Positions 33,596 through 45,764 are shown, counted from the stretch's first letter. The stretch is DNA of 64,000 nt from Eremomyces bilateralis CBS 781.70 (GCF_010015585.1 NW_022985096.1:1-64000), one strand, 5' to 3'. A program made the numbers and translations. The notes: a model not told the origin generated them from the sequence alone.

Positions 33596-34770
33596 ATGCC
33601 TCGCATCAACATCCCCCCTTTAACCCGCCTCTTCCTCGCCGTGCTCACCCTCCTCACCATCCTCAACGCCATCGCCCGCCCCCTCTACACCCTCGAACGT
33701 ACAGGCTTCTCTACCAACACCCCCGGAGGCGCCCCGTATCTCTGCATTGTGCCCGGCGTGTCGATCGTGTATCCCTGGACGGCTGCGACGTCCGCGTTGG
33801 TGGAGCAGAACCTCTTCGGGCTGCTGATCGCGGGAATGATGTTGTTCTTCGGCGGGCGGTATTTGGAGCGGGCGTGGGGCGGGAAGGAGTTCGTAAAGTT
33901 TATGTTGTTTGCGGGCATGTTGCCGAATATTGGGGTGTGGATAGGGAGCGTCGTCTGGTATATGTTGACGAAAGACGTCGATGCTCTGTAAGTCGATTCT
34001 CCGGCCCTCCGTCTGCTAGAGTTTAAAGGGTTTTGCTGACTATCCCCAGAACCACCACCATCTCCGGCACCGCCGCCCTCCAAGCCGCCTTCCTCGTTGC
34101 CTTCAAACAACTCGTCCCCGAACACACCGTCTCCCTCTTCCGCTCCCTCCTCCGCATTCGTGTCAAACACTTCCCGGCCCTCTACCTCCTCCTCTCCCTC
34201 CTCTCCTCCCTCGTCTTCCTCCACCTCTCCACCTTCTTTCTCTCCCTCCTCGGCTTCCTCGTTGCCTGGACCTACCTCCGCTTCTTCCGCCTCTCTCCCT
34301 CCCTCGCCGCCACCGCTACCGGCGACCTCTCCACCATCAAGGGCGATCCCTCCGACACCTTCAGCTTCGCCAGCTTCTTCCCGGACGCCGTGCAGCCGCC
34401 CATCGCCGCCGTCGCGGACCCACTGTACGAGCTCCTCGTCTCCGTACGGGTCTGCGCGCCATTTAGCGCCGAGGATATCGAGATGGGGAACGAGCAGGCG
34501 CAGGCGCGCGCGGACGGCGGGTTGCCAGGTTTGATGAATCCGAATGGGGTGGGTCGCGCGGGGATGGGGGCGCGTAGGGAAGAGGCGGAGAGGAGGAGGG
34601 CGTTGGCGCTGAAGGCGTTGGATCAACGGTTGAATGCGGCGGTGGCGGGGCAGGCGGCGGGAGTGGGTGGAGGAGCGGGGAGGGTGCCGCAGAATGTGAC
34701 GCCGGTGGTGAGTGAGAGTGTGGGTGGAGGGGCGGCGGTTGCGGAGAAGGTTGCGGCGGCGGAGAGTTGA
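33596..34770 (+). CDS. TMEM115-like (DUF1751) rhomboid-fold membrane protein
   Basis: Polytopic membrane protein of the TMEM115 family, a catalytically inactive rhomboid branch. The human member is in the Golgi and affects retrograde transport. Two exons (33596-33987, 34050-34770) give 370 residues. Features: an N-terminal helix (LTRLFLAVLTLLTILNA), the conserved stretch PWTAATSALVEQNLFGLLIAG, the FFGGRYLERAWG loop, then further hydrophobic helices after the intron. A cytosolic tail of about 140 residues is Ala/Gly/Arg-rich with a likely helical stretch (EEAERRRALALKALDQRL). No rhomboid Ser/His catalytic pair is visible, as expected for the family. Start codon and single intron are well supported. 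Confidence 0.9.
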
Positions 34771-35322
34771 AGCTAAGGGACTTGGGACTGGTATAACGAG
34801 GTGGTTTGGTGGCTTACATCTCTGAAACGGGCGTTGGGATCTGTTTGGGTTTGATGGTTGATGTATTGAACGCTTGCGAGCGGTTGGGCTTGGGTTTAGA
34901 TGTACATTACGGCCCTTGTTGATATCCCGTCGCATGACCCCGGCGTATCGGCGAAACATTGGCGATGCCGTCCAGCCTTGGAATTTAACGTCTTCAAAAC
35001 ATGTTATCTTTCATTGAGTATCAGGAGGCTCCCATCCCGAAAGCGTGATGCACTGTAGGAGCTACCGATTGAAAGAGAAAAGTAAATTCCATTGCAGAGC
35101 ATCGGGGGTGCGGATTCGGGATCTGATCATACAAGAGAAACTCCTTCCCTGTGGCCAAACCCGGATATAGAACGCCTTTCCCCGGTCGCGTGTCCCTGAA
35201 GTCTCTTCAGCCCTCGAGCCGACGGGACAGCTCAAATGCAATGCCTCTGGATGATAGTACATCCAACCCACCACTTCACCGCCTGTCGCGCTATCAAATG
35301 CGAATCCCAGCAATCCAACCCC
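34771..35322. other. Convergent spacer
   Basis: About 550 bases between convergent genes; 3' regions only. Confidence 0.4.
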
Positions 35323-36593
35323 TTAATCCGCCTCCCCCGCCGTCGCGGTACTCGCATTATCTGCGCCATTCGCCTCCTCCACCACATCACTCACCACGCT
35401 CCCCTCCTTCATCAACTTCATCTTCTTCCTCGGCGCCTCCCCCTCCTCTTCCCTTTCCCGCTTCCCAGTCCCCCCGTTCGCCTCCCCGCTCCCACCACCC
35501 CCCTTCGTTCCCCCCGGCTTAATCGTCAACTTAATCCCGGATCCTTTCTGCTCCCGCCGCGCTAACCCACTCCCCACCCCATTCCGCTTCTTCTTCGGCC
35601 CGCGCACCTCTTCCTCGTCGTCGTCGCCACCCCGCTTCGGCGCCGGGCTGCCCGTCCGGCTGCTCGCCCCGAGCGGCGTGCTGGACCCCGTGCCCGCGGC
35701 GCCGCTCATCCGCGCCATCGCGTTGCGGCTCGACGCGCGGCCTCCGATGCCCAGACACTTGTCGAGGTGTTGGGCGAACCGGGTGATCAGCAAGCTGCGT
35801 TTGCAGTTCGGGCAGGTGTGCCAGGGGATGTAGTGGGCGGGTTTCCCGCTGCCGGCGCCGATTTTCTGGATGGCGGCTGCGGTGATGGCGGCGGCGCCGT
35901 TGCCGTTAGGGCCGTGGGGATCTTTTTCGTCCGGGGTGTGTTGGCCGGTCTCAGTGTTCTGGCTGCCGGGTGTGCCATCCTTCTCGGCGCGGGCCTGTTG
36001 CTTGAGGAGCTCGCGCTCCTTCTTGGTGCGGGCCGGGTCGGTGGGGAAGGGGTTGCCGTAGACGTCGTGGCCGGGCATATTGATAAAGGGGTGGAGGGAG
36101 CAGAAGGAGGCGGAGAGGTCGGGGGTGCGGGAGTTGTGGCCCAGAAGGGGGTATTGGAGGCGGGGTTGGCGGCATTGCGGGCAGTAGATGTCGGGGGTGG
36201 TTTTGAGGGGGTTGTCTTTGAGGGTGACCTTGCCGTTCTCGTAGACGGCGCCGTCGGTCTCCACGCGGACTTGGGGGGGTTGGCCTTGGGTGAGGGCGCT
36301 GTTCTTGGCGGAGGGGGCGTCGTTGGCGGCGGTGGCTTGAGCGTGATTGATGGCTTGGACGGCGGCGGAGTTCATGCGGAGGATCTTCTCGGAGCGGTGG
36401 GTGGAGAGGACGATGTCGTGGATGATGTTGTGGAGGCAATCCTCGAGGATGCTAGTGGCCTACGTGGGTTAGTTGATGGCAAACGGATGGGGCTTGAGAG
36501 GTGTACCAGGCCAGCCATGCTACTTTCTCTAACTTGGATTATCTGTGTCCCGTTCTGGACGGGTGACCCTTGATGTCTGCTTCCTTCAGCCAT
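35323..36593 (-). CDS. SGF11: SAGA-associated factor 11 (deubiquitinase module)
   Basis: Subunit of the SAGA histone H2B deubiquitinating module, in which its zinc finger docks on nucleosomes and activates Ubp8. Two exons (36593-36507, 36459-35323) give 407 residues. The short first exon supplies MAEGSRHQG to SSMAGL, joined to ATSILEDCLHNIIHDIVL, the N-terminal helix expected to thread through Ubp8/Sus1/Sgf73. A first Cys pair (YCPQC) lies about residue 110. The diagnostic finger is TCPNCKRSLLITRFAQHLDK, ending in C. A long basic/acidic disordered C-terminal tail follows, including KKKR runs that could be nuclear signals. It is much longer than yeast Sgf11 (99 residues), as is common in filamentous fungi. 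Confidence 0.9.
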
Positions 36594-37383
36594 AATGTAA
36601 GGAACTAGAGTGTGGAGGTGTGGATGTGATGTGACCGTCGGAGGATATATGTAGGAAAAGTGAAGGCGAACAAAAGTCCAACCGTTACGGCTCACTCGAT
36701 CTCGTCATCGAAATCCAGCCGTCCAATGCAGTCGGTATAATCCCACCTCGCCTCTGCGTGGAAATTGCCAGGGACCAAATATCGGGGACGATAATTTCTG
36801 AACGGTCGTACAGCGTCTCAAGACCGAGAAATCAGACGCACTACAACAAGCTGCCACTTCGTTCTGCAACCAGTTTTCGTCCGCCCACCGGTGTCAGGCT
36901 TGACGAACGCTCAAATCCCCCTCGAGTGGGTATCGCGACAACTCACGCACAGCCGGTTGCTGTTGCGTCCATCTATCTCGTGGTTCGGTGATGTACCAGG
37001 CACATATCCCGCGGCAGTTCGTCGAGGCGTTGGGAGGGGGGTGTCGAAGTCCTTGAGGTAGGGCGTCGGGTAAAGATAGGAAGACCTCTCACACGGATCC
37101 AATATGGTCGTTCCAGCGGTTTTCGGGGGTTCAACCTGTTGTCTGGTCGATCGCGGAGATATCACTTCGGTCCAGATCTACAGGAGATGCTCGGAGTTGG
37201 TGTAGGCCTTGTCGCCTGAGGCCTCCTCACAAGTCGCCTGGTCCAGGGCCCATGCAATTTACGTGCAGCAAGCTGAGACGCCACCCGCCGATCAACGCCT
37301 GGGCACTCCTTGATCATCGAGGCTGGAGATATAATCGGACGAATTGTGAGGCTGATAGCTATAAACTTAGAGACTAGCTACTA
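36594..37383. other. Spacer upstream of SGF11
   Basis: About 790 bases with the SGF11 promoter and the POP1 3' region. No gene seen. Confidence 0.4.
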
Positions 37384-40007
37384 CTATACAAAATCCCACC
37401 TTGCAAGCCTCCCAAACCTCTCCCCCGCCGTCCGAACAATACACAGTTGTTGCCCCTTCGAACCATCGCCGTGCTGTGCCTCACCATCCGCGGCCGGGCT
37501 GCGGACGAGTTTCCGAAGCAATAGTCCTCCGACTCCAGTACCAAGCCCCTCCGCCAGATTCATATTCCCCGTCGTGACAAAGCCAATGAAGTCCTCCTCA
37601 CCCGGCACCTTCGGATACCGCGGGTCGCCCGGCTTTGGGCCCGTTGGATTTGGAGTGTCACCCTCCACGTAGGAGTATGGACTAGATTGATCTTTGAAGG
37701 GTTTCTGTTTAGTAGCGTTAGTTATATGGTGGGAGGAAACATGATAGATGGGGTAAGTACCATAGGCTTCGGCGCCTTCGCAAGTCCAAGCCATGCCTGA
37801 CGAAGATCCGCGTCCTTGGAAGGGAGACGGTAGACCCTCGCGCAGGGCAATGGGACGCCCTTATTGACCATCGTGAACCGCACAATGGCGATCGCATTTG
37901 TTTGGGTATCAGGGAGTGCTATCGTCTCAGCCGCCACCGCTGATGCCAGTGAAGAATCCACATAGCGATATCTCGCCCCCGTCAACGAGTCTTCCCCCTC
38001 CTGCTCCCCACCTCCCACCAAATACTCCCAATCACACGCCCACCCCTCCCCCAGCTCCCCCCTCCTCCCATACCCCAACTCCAAACTCCCATACTCCGTC
38101 CGCTTCCCCTTCGGTCGCCTTTCCCACTCCCTCCGCCGCTTCTGCCGCTCCAACATCTCCCACGCTCGCCCTGCCTGCGTCCCGGGAAAGTCGCCGGGGA
38201 ACCACGGCTCGTGGCGTTCGAAATGCATCTGGCGCTTTTCGTCCAGGCCGCCGAGGCGGAGGGTGCCGCCCGTGCGGAGCGGGTAGTGCAGGAGGCTACG
38301 CCAGATGGGGGAGACATGGCGCCAGGGGAGGATGAGGGTCCAGGTGGGGCGACCGGAGAAGGTAGGGGAGGAGAGGTACATGATGATCGGGATGGGGTGG
38401 TCGGTTGGGAGGGGTTCGAGGGGGTTTCCGGGCTCGGCGAGGGATTTTCGTCGGTCGATGGCGGATTGGGGGAGGATTGAATTCGACGCAACGCGGCGGG
38501 CTTGTCTGTCGAATAGGTTTGGGGATGGCTGCATTTTGCCGGCGAGCCAGGGGGGTTCCTGACGGGCTGGTTTGTTCTTGCCGTTATCGATTTCTGCGAG
38601 TTGTTTGGGAGGATAAACGAGCCTCGGGTCGTGGATATCGAAGGCAAGAAGCGCGTTGACGGGCACCGGTTCTGGCTTGTTCCTTGCTAACCTGATCAAG
38701 GAGGCCTTGACATCCGTAGATAGTGAACCCTCCTGGTCGGGTCTTAAAGTCCCAATGATCGCCTCTAGCGAGGCCGACCCGGTAACTTCGATGCTGCCGA
38801 TTTCATATCGGACATCTTCGACAGACAGGGAAGGTTTTTGGACCTTGGCAAGACGGACAACTTGCGTCCAAAGTTGGAGGAATGCGGAGGGATGTATTCG
38901 GATGAAGATTTGTCGCTTCTTGTTTGACTTCTCCGCCGTGTCCACGTCCATTCCGGTGGGTGTAGATTGGTGTAGACTCCGCCAAATTATCGTAACGGGT
39001 GCAATCGCTTCTTTGGGATCTGAATCTCGTTCATAAACCCAACCTTGCCAGATACGGGTGCCATGAAGCCATTCGGATGTGCTTCCATTGGGGCTGTTCT
39101 CGGTGTTGCTTTCGTCATCATCAATGGCAACCCCTAACCCCTTCAATAGTCCTTTAATACTCTTCTCGACACCTTCAATGCTGATCGTGCTCATGTAGCT
39201 CATATCCCATGCCACACCCCCTTTCTGCGTCGTAGCACGATGCGTCACCCGATAACATTTCTCCGAAGGCGTCAACGGGATCGCAAACCTCCACAGCGGC
39301 TCCAGCGAAGGCGTCATCCGTGCTCTTTTGGAATGGTATAGATGGGTCGGCAGCCACGTTTTGTTCTTCTGCCGCTTTCGGAATTTGGCTGGGGGTAGAT
39401 CCGGCATCTTCAGCACAAATTTCTTGACGCGTGCTTTTCTTGTCTTAACTGGCGATTCCGCTGGAGGGACAGCCATTTCGGTAGCGCCGAGCTTCGTGAC
39501 TTTGATCTTGCCGCCGGACTCTAATTTGGCCAGCGCCTTCCGTTCTTTCCGAGTCCTAGAGCGGGCGCTGAGCTTCTGGAGTCGCTTGACCGTCTCCAGA
39601 CGCAATCGTTTCTCTCCAGTTAGCTTTCGAGACTTCCGTGTGACCACGGGAGTATTGTCATCGGCCATCTCTCGCTTTGCGCGGGGGCGGAGTTTCTTCG
39701 GGACCCTATTCGGATTATGGCTCGCCGTCCTCCTCCGCATTGTTCGAGGCACCTCCTGGAACGCTCGGGAGCTCAACATCTTCTTCGCGTCTTTCAACCC
39801 ATCTTGCAGAGCCTTGATCTCATATTCCCTTGCTTTTACAAATTTGGCGACGTCAATTTCGCCATTCCCATATGCGCTTCCGGACGTCTGAGTTGATAGT
39901 CGCCGGGCCTCGAGAACCTTTGCTCTTTTCCGCTCCCGGCCTGTTAGGGGTTGGCCTGGTTTCCTCTTCTTGGAGTCTGAGTCTGAGGATTTGGCTTTGG
40001 GGCCCAT
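37384..40007 (-). CDS. POP1: Ribonuclease P/MRP protein subunit Pop1
   Basis: Largest protein of nuclear RNase P and RNase MRP, needed for tRNA 5' processing and rRNA processing. Two exons (40007-37761, 37704-37384) give 855 residues. I chose ATG 40007 (MGPKAKSSDSDSKKRK), since upstream in-frame codons lack an ATG. Features: a basic N terminus with likely nuclear signals; the Pop1 N-domain around DVAKFVKAREYEIKALQDGL and its following Arg-rich stretch; the central POPLD domain near residues 520-630, including TWTLILPWRHVSPIWRSL; and the C-terminal domain ending GNMNLAEGLGTGVGG and CIVRTAGERFGRLARWDFV. The intron donor is GTACTT, with a good CTAAC branch site. Contacts RNA mainly through the basic N-terminal half, by family knowledge. 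Confidence 0.94.
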
Positions 40008-40920
40008 GGTGAAGGGGTTGAGTAGCACCAAGTCAATTATTGAAGAATTCTCATGGTCGATCTTCTGGTGTGTTTTGCGATTGGAGAAAGGGTGTCGATT
40101 GAATTGTTGCAATGAGTGTGCCCAATAATTGACATTAATGAAACGCGGGTGTTGCCTTGCTCCAATGAAGAATTGCAGGTGGAGCTTGATGCAGTGGAAT
40201 GGACTCCATGGACGTACTGCTACTGGTCAATACAGTACAGGTACAGGTAGTGGAGGCATCAAGGCTGAACTCAAACCGTGGCCACTATGCTCAGGTTTGG
40301 GGGTAGACCTATGTCTTAGTAAGAACTTTAGCCTCGAGCTAATTTACTTTGCTGGCCATTCATAGTTATTGAATTTGGGGGCATGTGTGTAATAAACTTC
40401 TAGCGTATTATTACAACCAATAATTTTACCACAACTGCCCCTTCACTTTCATTTGTCCTCCGTAGTCACTTGTGAAGTCAACAAGTGAAACCAGCAAGTG
40501 AAATCTATATCGATCCTACAAAAGATCTAATAAATCCAGCGGCTAGGCGAACCACACGCAAACAGTTCAGTGATCCATGATTGATAAACAGTTGAACCAA
40601 GCGGGTGGAATGCTACATCTACATCGCACTGGCATACAATTTCAGGCACCAAGGCGTCAACACCTCATTCCCGTGAGCAACGGTTTGTTTTGGTTGCCAA
40701 CTCCCAACAGCCAAACCGACCCCGTCACACTCCACCATTCCTGACCAGTACGTAACATCACTTCCATCCACCGTCTGCTTTGTGCATCCACCCTGGCTCG
40801 GATCTCCTCTTCCTCCTTCATTCATTCGTGCTGCCCAACAGGAGATCTATGTCCTTTCGCCAGAATTTGTGAACATACAAATCCGGCTCACCATACGGTG
40901 GGCGTCACTCAGCCATCGCA
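40008..40920. promoter_or_regulatory. Divergent promoter region, POP1 / SidB
   Basis: About 910 bases between two divergent starts. Contains CCAAT boxes near 40119 and 40418. A short repeat cluster at 40468-40503 has CACTTG followed by two direct copies of CAAGTGAAA, forming an inverted pair around GTGAAGTCAA. No gene seen. Confidence 0.4.
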
Positions 40921-43029
40921 ATGTCTTCCAACCCACCTGCTGTTGGCGGAGCAGACCGCCCTGATCTCAAACTTCCGATGCCACCCCCTCCGCTCGTATC
41001 GCGGTCGACCAACGAGTTCTATGACTCCCCTTCCACCCCGACCCATGGAAACTTCCTCTCCCCGACTCAAACCCCCCAAGGGAGTCCGAGTAAACATCTC
41101 CAGCCGCCCGGAGCATATGATCTTCCCAACATCTTCGACAATGCCATGAGACTGGTTCCCACCGCTGGCAATGCGGCGAGAGGACCAGGGTCGCCGACGT
41201 CACCGTTGAAGAATGGAGGCAACACGGAGATCCCCTTGCCCGAGAGCCCGACTCGGAAGTCAAACAAGGAAAACAAGGATCCTGGTCGACCTATGGTCAA
41301 GAAGGACCCCAGCTATCTGAGTCAAGCGGCCGCTTCTCGACAGGAGCAGTACCGCGCACGGGACTTGGAGACATCACGACATGCCAACTCGGCACAACGG
41401 GGTCTCACACCAGAGGAATTGGAGAAGCTGAAGAAGCCATCAGTGAAGCGACTGGCGAATGTCACACAGCTCTGTAAGCTTACTGTTGCATGTTGAGAGG
41501 AATTCATACTAACCCCTCTAGACTTCCTCGACTATTATTATGATCTCCTCAGCTACGTCCACGGACGTCAGACTCGATACACCCAGTTCAAAGCTGCCAT
41601 TCCAGCTCCACCAGCAACTGAAGAAGCCGAGTACGATGCGGCATTGACGAAGTACCTGGGACGGGAACGAGCCAATCTTCGCAAGCGCCGCACGCGACTC
41701 CGACATGGCGATTTCCAGATCCTGACCCAAGTGGGTCAAGGCGGATATGGACAGGTGTTCCTTGCGCAAAAGAAAGATACCCGGGAAGTGTGTGCGTTAA
41801 AGGTCATGAGCAAGAAGCTCTTGTTTAAGTTGGACGAAATCAGGCATGTCCTTACGGAGCGAGACATCCTTACCTCGGCGAAGAGCGAGTGGCTGGTGAG
41901 GCTGCTGTACGCCTTCCAGGACGATAGCAGCATCTACCTTGCAATGGTAAGCTTTTCCGATTCCGTTCATTTATAGGAAACGCTAACGATGTTGTAGGAA
42001 TACGTTCCCGGCGGTGACTTTCGAACCCTTCTCAACAACACCGGCGTCCTCCACAACCGCCTTGCCCGCTTCTACGTCTCCGAAATGGTGCAATGCGTCG
42101 ACGCCCTGCACCAACTCGGCTACATCCACCGCGACCTCAAGCCGGAGAACTTCCTGATCGACAGCAGCGGCCACGTCAAACTGACCGACTTCGGCCTCGC
42201 CGCCGGGTTCCTCGCGCCCGCGAAGATCGAGTCCATGCGCATCAAGCTCGAGTCCGTCGGCAACGTCTCCGTCCCCTTTGGCCGGCCCATGGAGGAGCGA
42301 ACCGCCGCGGAACGACGCGAGGGATATCGCTCCTTGCGCGAACGCGATGTCAATTACGCGAAGAGCATCGTGGGATCGCCGGACTACATGGCGCCCGAAG
42401 TCCTACATGGCGAGGAATATGACTTCACGGTGGACTACTGGAGCCTCGGCTGCATGCTCTTTGAGGCGCTGGCGGGGTACCCCCCGTTCGCCGGCTCCAA
42501 CGTCGACGAGACGTGGCACAACCTCAAGCACTGGAAGAAGGTGCTCAAGAAGCCCGTGTACGACGACCCGAACTACTTCCTCAGCCGCCGCACCTGGGAT
42601 CTCATCACGCGGATGGTCGCAGCCAAGACGTCGCGGTTCCGGCAAATCCGGGAGATCCGCACGCACGATTACTTCGCGGAGGTGGACTGGCCGCGACTCA
42701 AGGAGCAGCGGCCGCCGTTCGTGCCGGAGTTGGATTCGGAGACGGATGCGGGGTACTTTGATGATTTCACCAATGAAGCGGACATGGCCAAGTATAAGGA
42801 AGTGCATGACAAACAGTCGGCGTTGGAGACCATGGCCGACCGAGACGAGCAGATGGGGAAGGGCCTCTTCGTTGGCTTCACGTTCAGGTAAGCACTTCAG
42901 CCTGTTTCTGGACTCAAGTACTAATTGTTGTCTAGGCATCGCAAACCTGCTACCGATGAAAATGGCAACGCCGTGAGTCCCAGAAAGCCTCTTCCAAAAC
43001 CCGAAGGCACTTTCGGGACCATTTTCTGA
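40921..43029 (+). CDS. sidB: NDR-family septation kinase, SidB/Dbf2-like
   Basis: Serine/threonine kinase of the septation initiation/mitotic exit network, working with a Mob1 activator at the septum and spindle pole. Four exons (40921-41473, 41522-41946, 41998-42887, 42936-43029) give 653 residues. A disordered Pro/Ser-rich N terminus precedes the Mob-binding helical region beginning YFLDYYYDLLSYVHGRQTRY at residue 185. Kinase landmarks: VGQGGYGQVF, Lys278 in ALKVMSKK, HRDLKPEN with Asp372, and DFGLAAG with Asp390. A roughly 50-residue basic insert then precedes SIVGSPDYMAPE, as NDR kinases have. The C-terminal hydrophobic motif is FVGFTFRHR, with Thr as the likely upstream-kinase site. All catalytic residues are intact. 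The name follows Aspergillus usage; Dbf2 group rather than Cbk1 is judged from the motif. Confidence 0.93.
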
Positions 43030-43425
43030 GCTAAGCATTGGTTAACGCACACACATCGCTATCGACACATAAATGCATACAATTAGTGTCCAGCGAAAGA
43101 TGCTAACCGACGCAAGATGTCCCCATGGAACGAGCTGTTTTGATTGTTTTAAGAGCGAAGCCGACGATAGGAATGGAGCGGAGTCGAGCGCGGGTTGTCA
43201 TTGTATCACTAGCGGATTTGGGTTCATTCTGTTCGGGGTTTCTCAGCGGCGTTTTCATGCCGCATGTATGACTATGATGGTAATGACTGCTCGTTTGGAG
43301 CAGGCGATACTGGGTCCGCAAGCATAACAGGTTCGGCAGCATAAATCAGCAATGCAATGGTTTCAATTGAATATAGCTCCTATTGGATCCTGGTAGATCG
43401 TGAGGTCCTATGTGGAAGTAAGGTC
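43030..43425. other. Convergent spacer
   Basis: About 400 bases between convergent genes; 3' regions only. Confidence 0.4.
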
Positions 43426-44475
43426 CTAATAACCCCCATCTTCATCCTCCACGTCCTCAATCTCTACATGCCGCAACGCCCGCTCTGCAGCCCGTCCCTC
43501 ATCCACGAACCTCCCCTCCGCTTTCCCCACCATCATCCGCGCCACCGCCTCCCCCTCCGCCGCCTCCACCGCCATCTCCGCATCCCCCCCCATCCCCTCT
43601 ACCTCCCTCATCTCCCTCTCAAACCGCTCCTCCTCAGCCTCCAACTCCCCCCTCCTCCCACTCTTATCACCCAACACCACCAACTCCTCCTTTTCCCCCC
43701 TCTTCCCACGCAAATACCCCTCCCTCTCCAATCTCTCCGCCTCCTCCGGCTCCACCAATCGCCCCTCCCCCCTCGCCGCCGCCATCTTCCCTCTCACCGC
43801 CGCCGGCACGAACCGCGTTGCCTCCTTCCGCAAGTCCCGTAGCACCGCCTTCCCCTCATACACCGTCTGCGGCGGCGCCGCGACGACCGGTTTCGCGGGC
43901 AGCGCATGCGTCCCCTGCGGTGCGTCGGGGCCTTTGTCATCAGGAGGTCCGCGCTCGTCCGGACGGCGTCCTGGGCCGCGACGGCGCGGGACCGGCGGCA
44001 TGTTCTCCACGTCCTTCGGCATCGGGATCATCCGCGCCTCTTCGTCCGAGTCGCTACTCTCCGGCTCCAAGCGGTCTCTCCTACCTTCCCAGCGTGGCCG
44101 CCGATCCTCCCACTCGCCCTCCCTCCGCCGCTTCCCTAACACGCCTCCCTCCTCCCTATCCCTCCGCTGATCCCCCTTCCGCTCTCGCGTATCTGTCTTC
44201 CCCTCCTCCTCCTCCTCCTCCCCCCGCTTCTCCCGTGCCCTCCTTATCATCACCACATCCCTTTCCAACTTTGCCAGCTCCTCGCGCTCGCGCGGCTTAA
44301 GGTCGGGCGTATCCTTCAGTTCGGCGATGCGGCGGTCGAGGCGGACGGGGTTCTTGTGGGCGAGGCGCTCCTCGCGGGCGGTGGCTTGTGCGGCCTTGGA
44401 CTTTTTGAGGGCGCGGGACTTTTGGGATTTGAGGTGCGCGGTAGCGGGATTGACGGTTCGTTTGTCTTTGGCCAT
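43426..44475 (-). CDS. WBP11-like pre-mRNA splicing protein
   Basis: Single exon, 349 residues, very rich in Arg, Glu and Lys. The N terminus (MAKDKRTVNPATAHLKSQKS, then RALKKSKAAQ and NPVRLDRRIAELK) matches the Wbp11/ELF5/Saf1 N-terminal domain of splicing-associated proteins. A coiled-coil-prone Arg/Glu region follows (about 60-130). Then come Pro/Gly/Arg-rich stretches (PPVPRRRGPGRR) that may bind WW domains, and the conserved segment AVLRDLRKEATRFVPAAVRG near residue 215. The acidic C terminus ends EDEDGGY. Probably nuclear. The exact role in the spliceosome is inferred from family membership only. Confidence 0.85.
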   Translation of the reverse strand: MAKDKRTVNPATAHLKSQKSRALKKSKAAQATAREERLAHKNPVRLDRRIAELKDTPDLKPREREELAKLERDVVMIRRAREKRGEEEEEEGKTDTRERKGDQRRDREEGGVLGKRRREGEWEDRRPRWEGRRDRLEPESSDSDEEARMIPMPKDVENMPPVPRRRGPGRRPDERGPPDDKGPDAPQGTHALPAKPVVAAPPQTVYEGKAVLRDLRKEATRFVPAAVRGKMAAARGEGRLVEPEEAERLEREGYLRGKRGEKEELVVLGDKSGRRGELEAEEERFEREMREVEGMGGDAEMAVEAAEGEAVARMMVGKAEGRFVDEGRAAERALRHVEIEDVEDEDGGY

Positions 44476-45182
44476 GGTTGGGAGGCAGAGTATTTAGGGG
44501 GAGGACAGGCGGGAGAAGGTGGTTGGAGATAAGGGATTTTGGTGTCGGTGTCGGCGTTAGTGGAACTTTTTATATAATTGAGGTCTCGATGGCAGAGTTG
44601 CGGAGAGTAATAGTTAGATATTTGAAAAGTAATGTCTGGTAAGAATCTCGTATGTCCAGGCTTGGCCGCTGCTATGCTTGCTGTGATGACGATTGAATGC
44701 CTGAGGCTAGAAAACATTCGTTAAGGCAATAACATCCATGAACCCTGCTTGGACCCTGGCAGAGTTCTGCTTTGTGATTGGACAGAATTGAACCTTTGAT
44801 GTCATTGGATTCGGGTCCCTGAACGTCATGATGATGATAGATTCAGGTCTTTGGAGTATTATTTGCTACAGTATCAATATTATTGTTGTTATAGCGTTGG
44901 TTAGCACCTGAAGCTGCTCATGCTTCATCAGATTCCCGTGAGAAATATATCACAATCACTAGCGAGCATTCAATTCATCACAAATCAAACATGAAGGTAC
45001 GATTCCTATCTAGGACCCGGAAAGATATTCGTCATGCCATTGCACAACTCATGCTTGTTTCCACACGTCTGAGACGTCGTACTGCAAGTCAGGTATGATA
45101 ATACAAAGTAGAAAGCAACGCTGCCAGGTCGTGCAATCTCATCCACGTGGGGAGATTGAGTGGGTGTGGATGTCCGACACAT
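44476..45182. other. Spacer between WBP11-like and Hsp9/12 genes
   Basis: About 700 bases with the WBP11-like promoter and the Hsp9/12 3' region; AT-rich. A fold resembling a tRNA at about 44895-44945 was checked and does not fit. No gene seen. Confidence 0.4.
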
Positions 45183-45595
45183 CTATTGCTTCGGGGGATT
45201 GTTTATACCCAGAGCATTCTTTGCGGACTCGACACCCTGGTTGACGGTATCGGTGACGGTCTGCGAGATAGATTGACCCTGGACGGAGTTAGCAATGTCC
45301 CGTCGCCCATAGTCGAATGTGCTGCTTACCTCGCGAGAGGTGTTGTCGGAGCCACCGCGGATGGCATCGCCGGCCTGCTGGGTGTAGCTCTTCTGGTCCT
45401 CAGGCTGGGCTGTTCATAGACCGTCAGTTCTGCAGGTTTGATTGCGGAGATTGGAGTCAACATACCAGTTCCTGCAGCACGGTCGCCGGCACCAGTGACA
45501 GTTTCCTTGGCCTTATCCAAGGTGCTCTTCTGGGAGTCTGGGGTGATCTTCTCGCCGGCCTGGTCGGAGAGGGGCTTACGGAGAGCGTCAGACAT
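45183..45595 (-). CDS. Hsp9/Hsp12-family small stress protein
   Basis: Small, hydrophilic, probably unstructured stress protein that associates with membranes in yeast (Hsp12) and is strongly induced by stress and stationary phase (hsp9 of fission yeast). Three exons (45595-45466, 45409-45330, 45278-45183) give 101 residues, the usual size. The N terminus has the family signature MSDALRKPLSDQAGEKITPD, followed by SQKSTLDKAKETVTGAGD. A second related segment (AQPEDQKSYTQQAGDAIRGG) and a third (GQSISQTVTDTVNQGVESAK) give weak internal repetition predicted to form amphipathic helices. Each intron restores frame. The promoter carries two perfect TGACGTCA palindromes and a variant, which suggests Atf1/AtfA-type stress control. 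Confidence 0.93.
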
Positions 45596-45756
45596 GATGA
45601 TTTAGTGAAGGTTGAGAGATTGATTGAAAGTAGTTGTGGTTGGTTGAGGACTGAGATTGAAAGATTGAGATGTTTGTTGGTAGGTAGAATAGATTTGAAA
45701 GATTGGAGGGCAGGTTCCATTCCTTTTATGTACGAAACAGTGAAGCAGAAGCCCCG

Positions 45757-45764
45757 TGACGTGA
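45757..45764 (+). promoter_or_regulatory. CRE-like site TGACGTGA
   Basis: Near-palindromic ATF/CREB-type octamer about 160 bases before the Hsp9/12 start codon. Same variant as in the glutamate decarboxylase promoter. Confidence 0.45.

Noticed and set aside
33685-34959. 424-codon minus-strand frame opposite the TMEM115-like gene
   Set aside because: Shadow frame of repetitive Arg/Pro and Glu/Gly runs mirroring the coding strand.
35767-36573. 268-codon plus-strand frame opposite SGF11
   Set aside because: Gly/Val/Ala-rich shadow of the Sgf11 reading frame.
44890-44950. GGTTAGCACCTGAAGC.. as a possible tRNA
   Set aside because: No consistent cloverleaf; the anticodon and T-arms do not pair.
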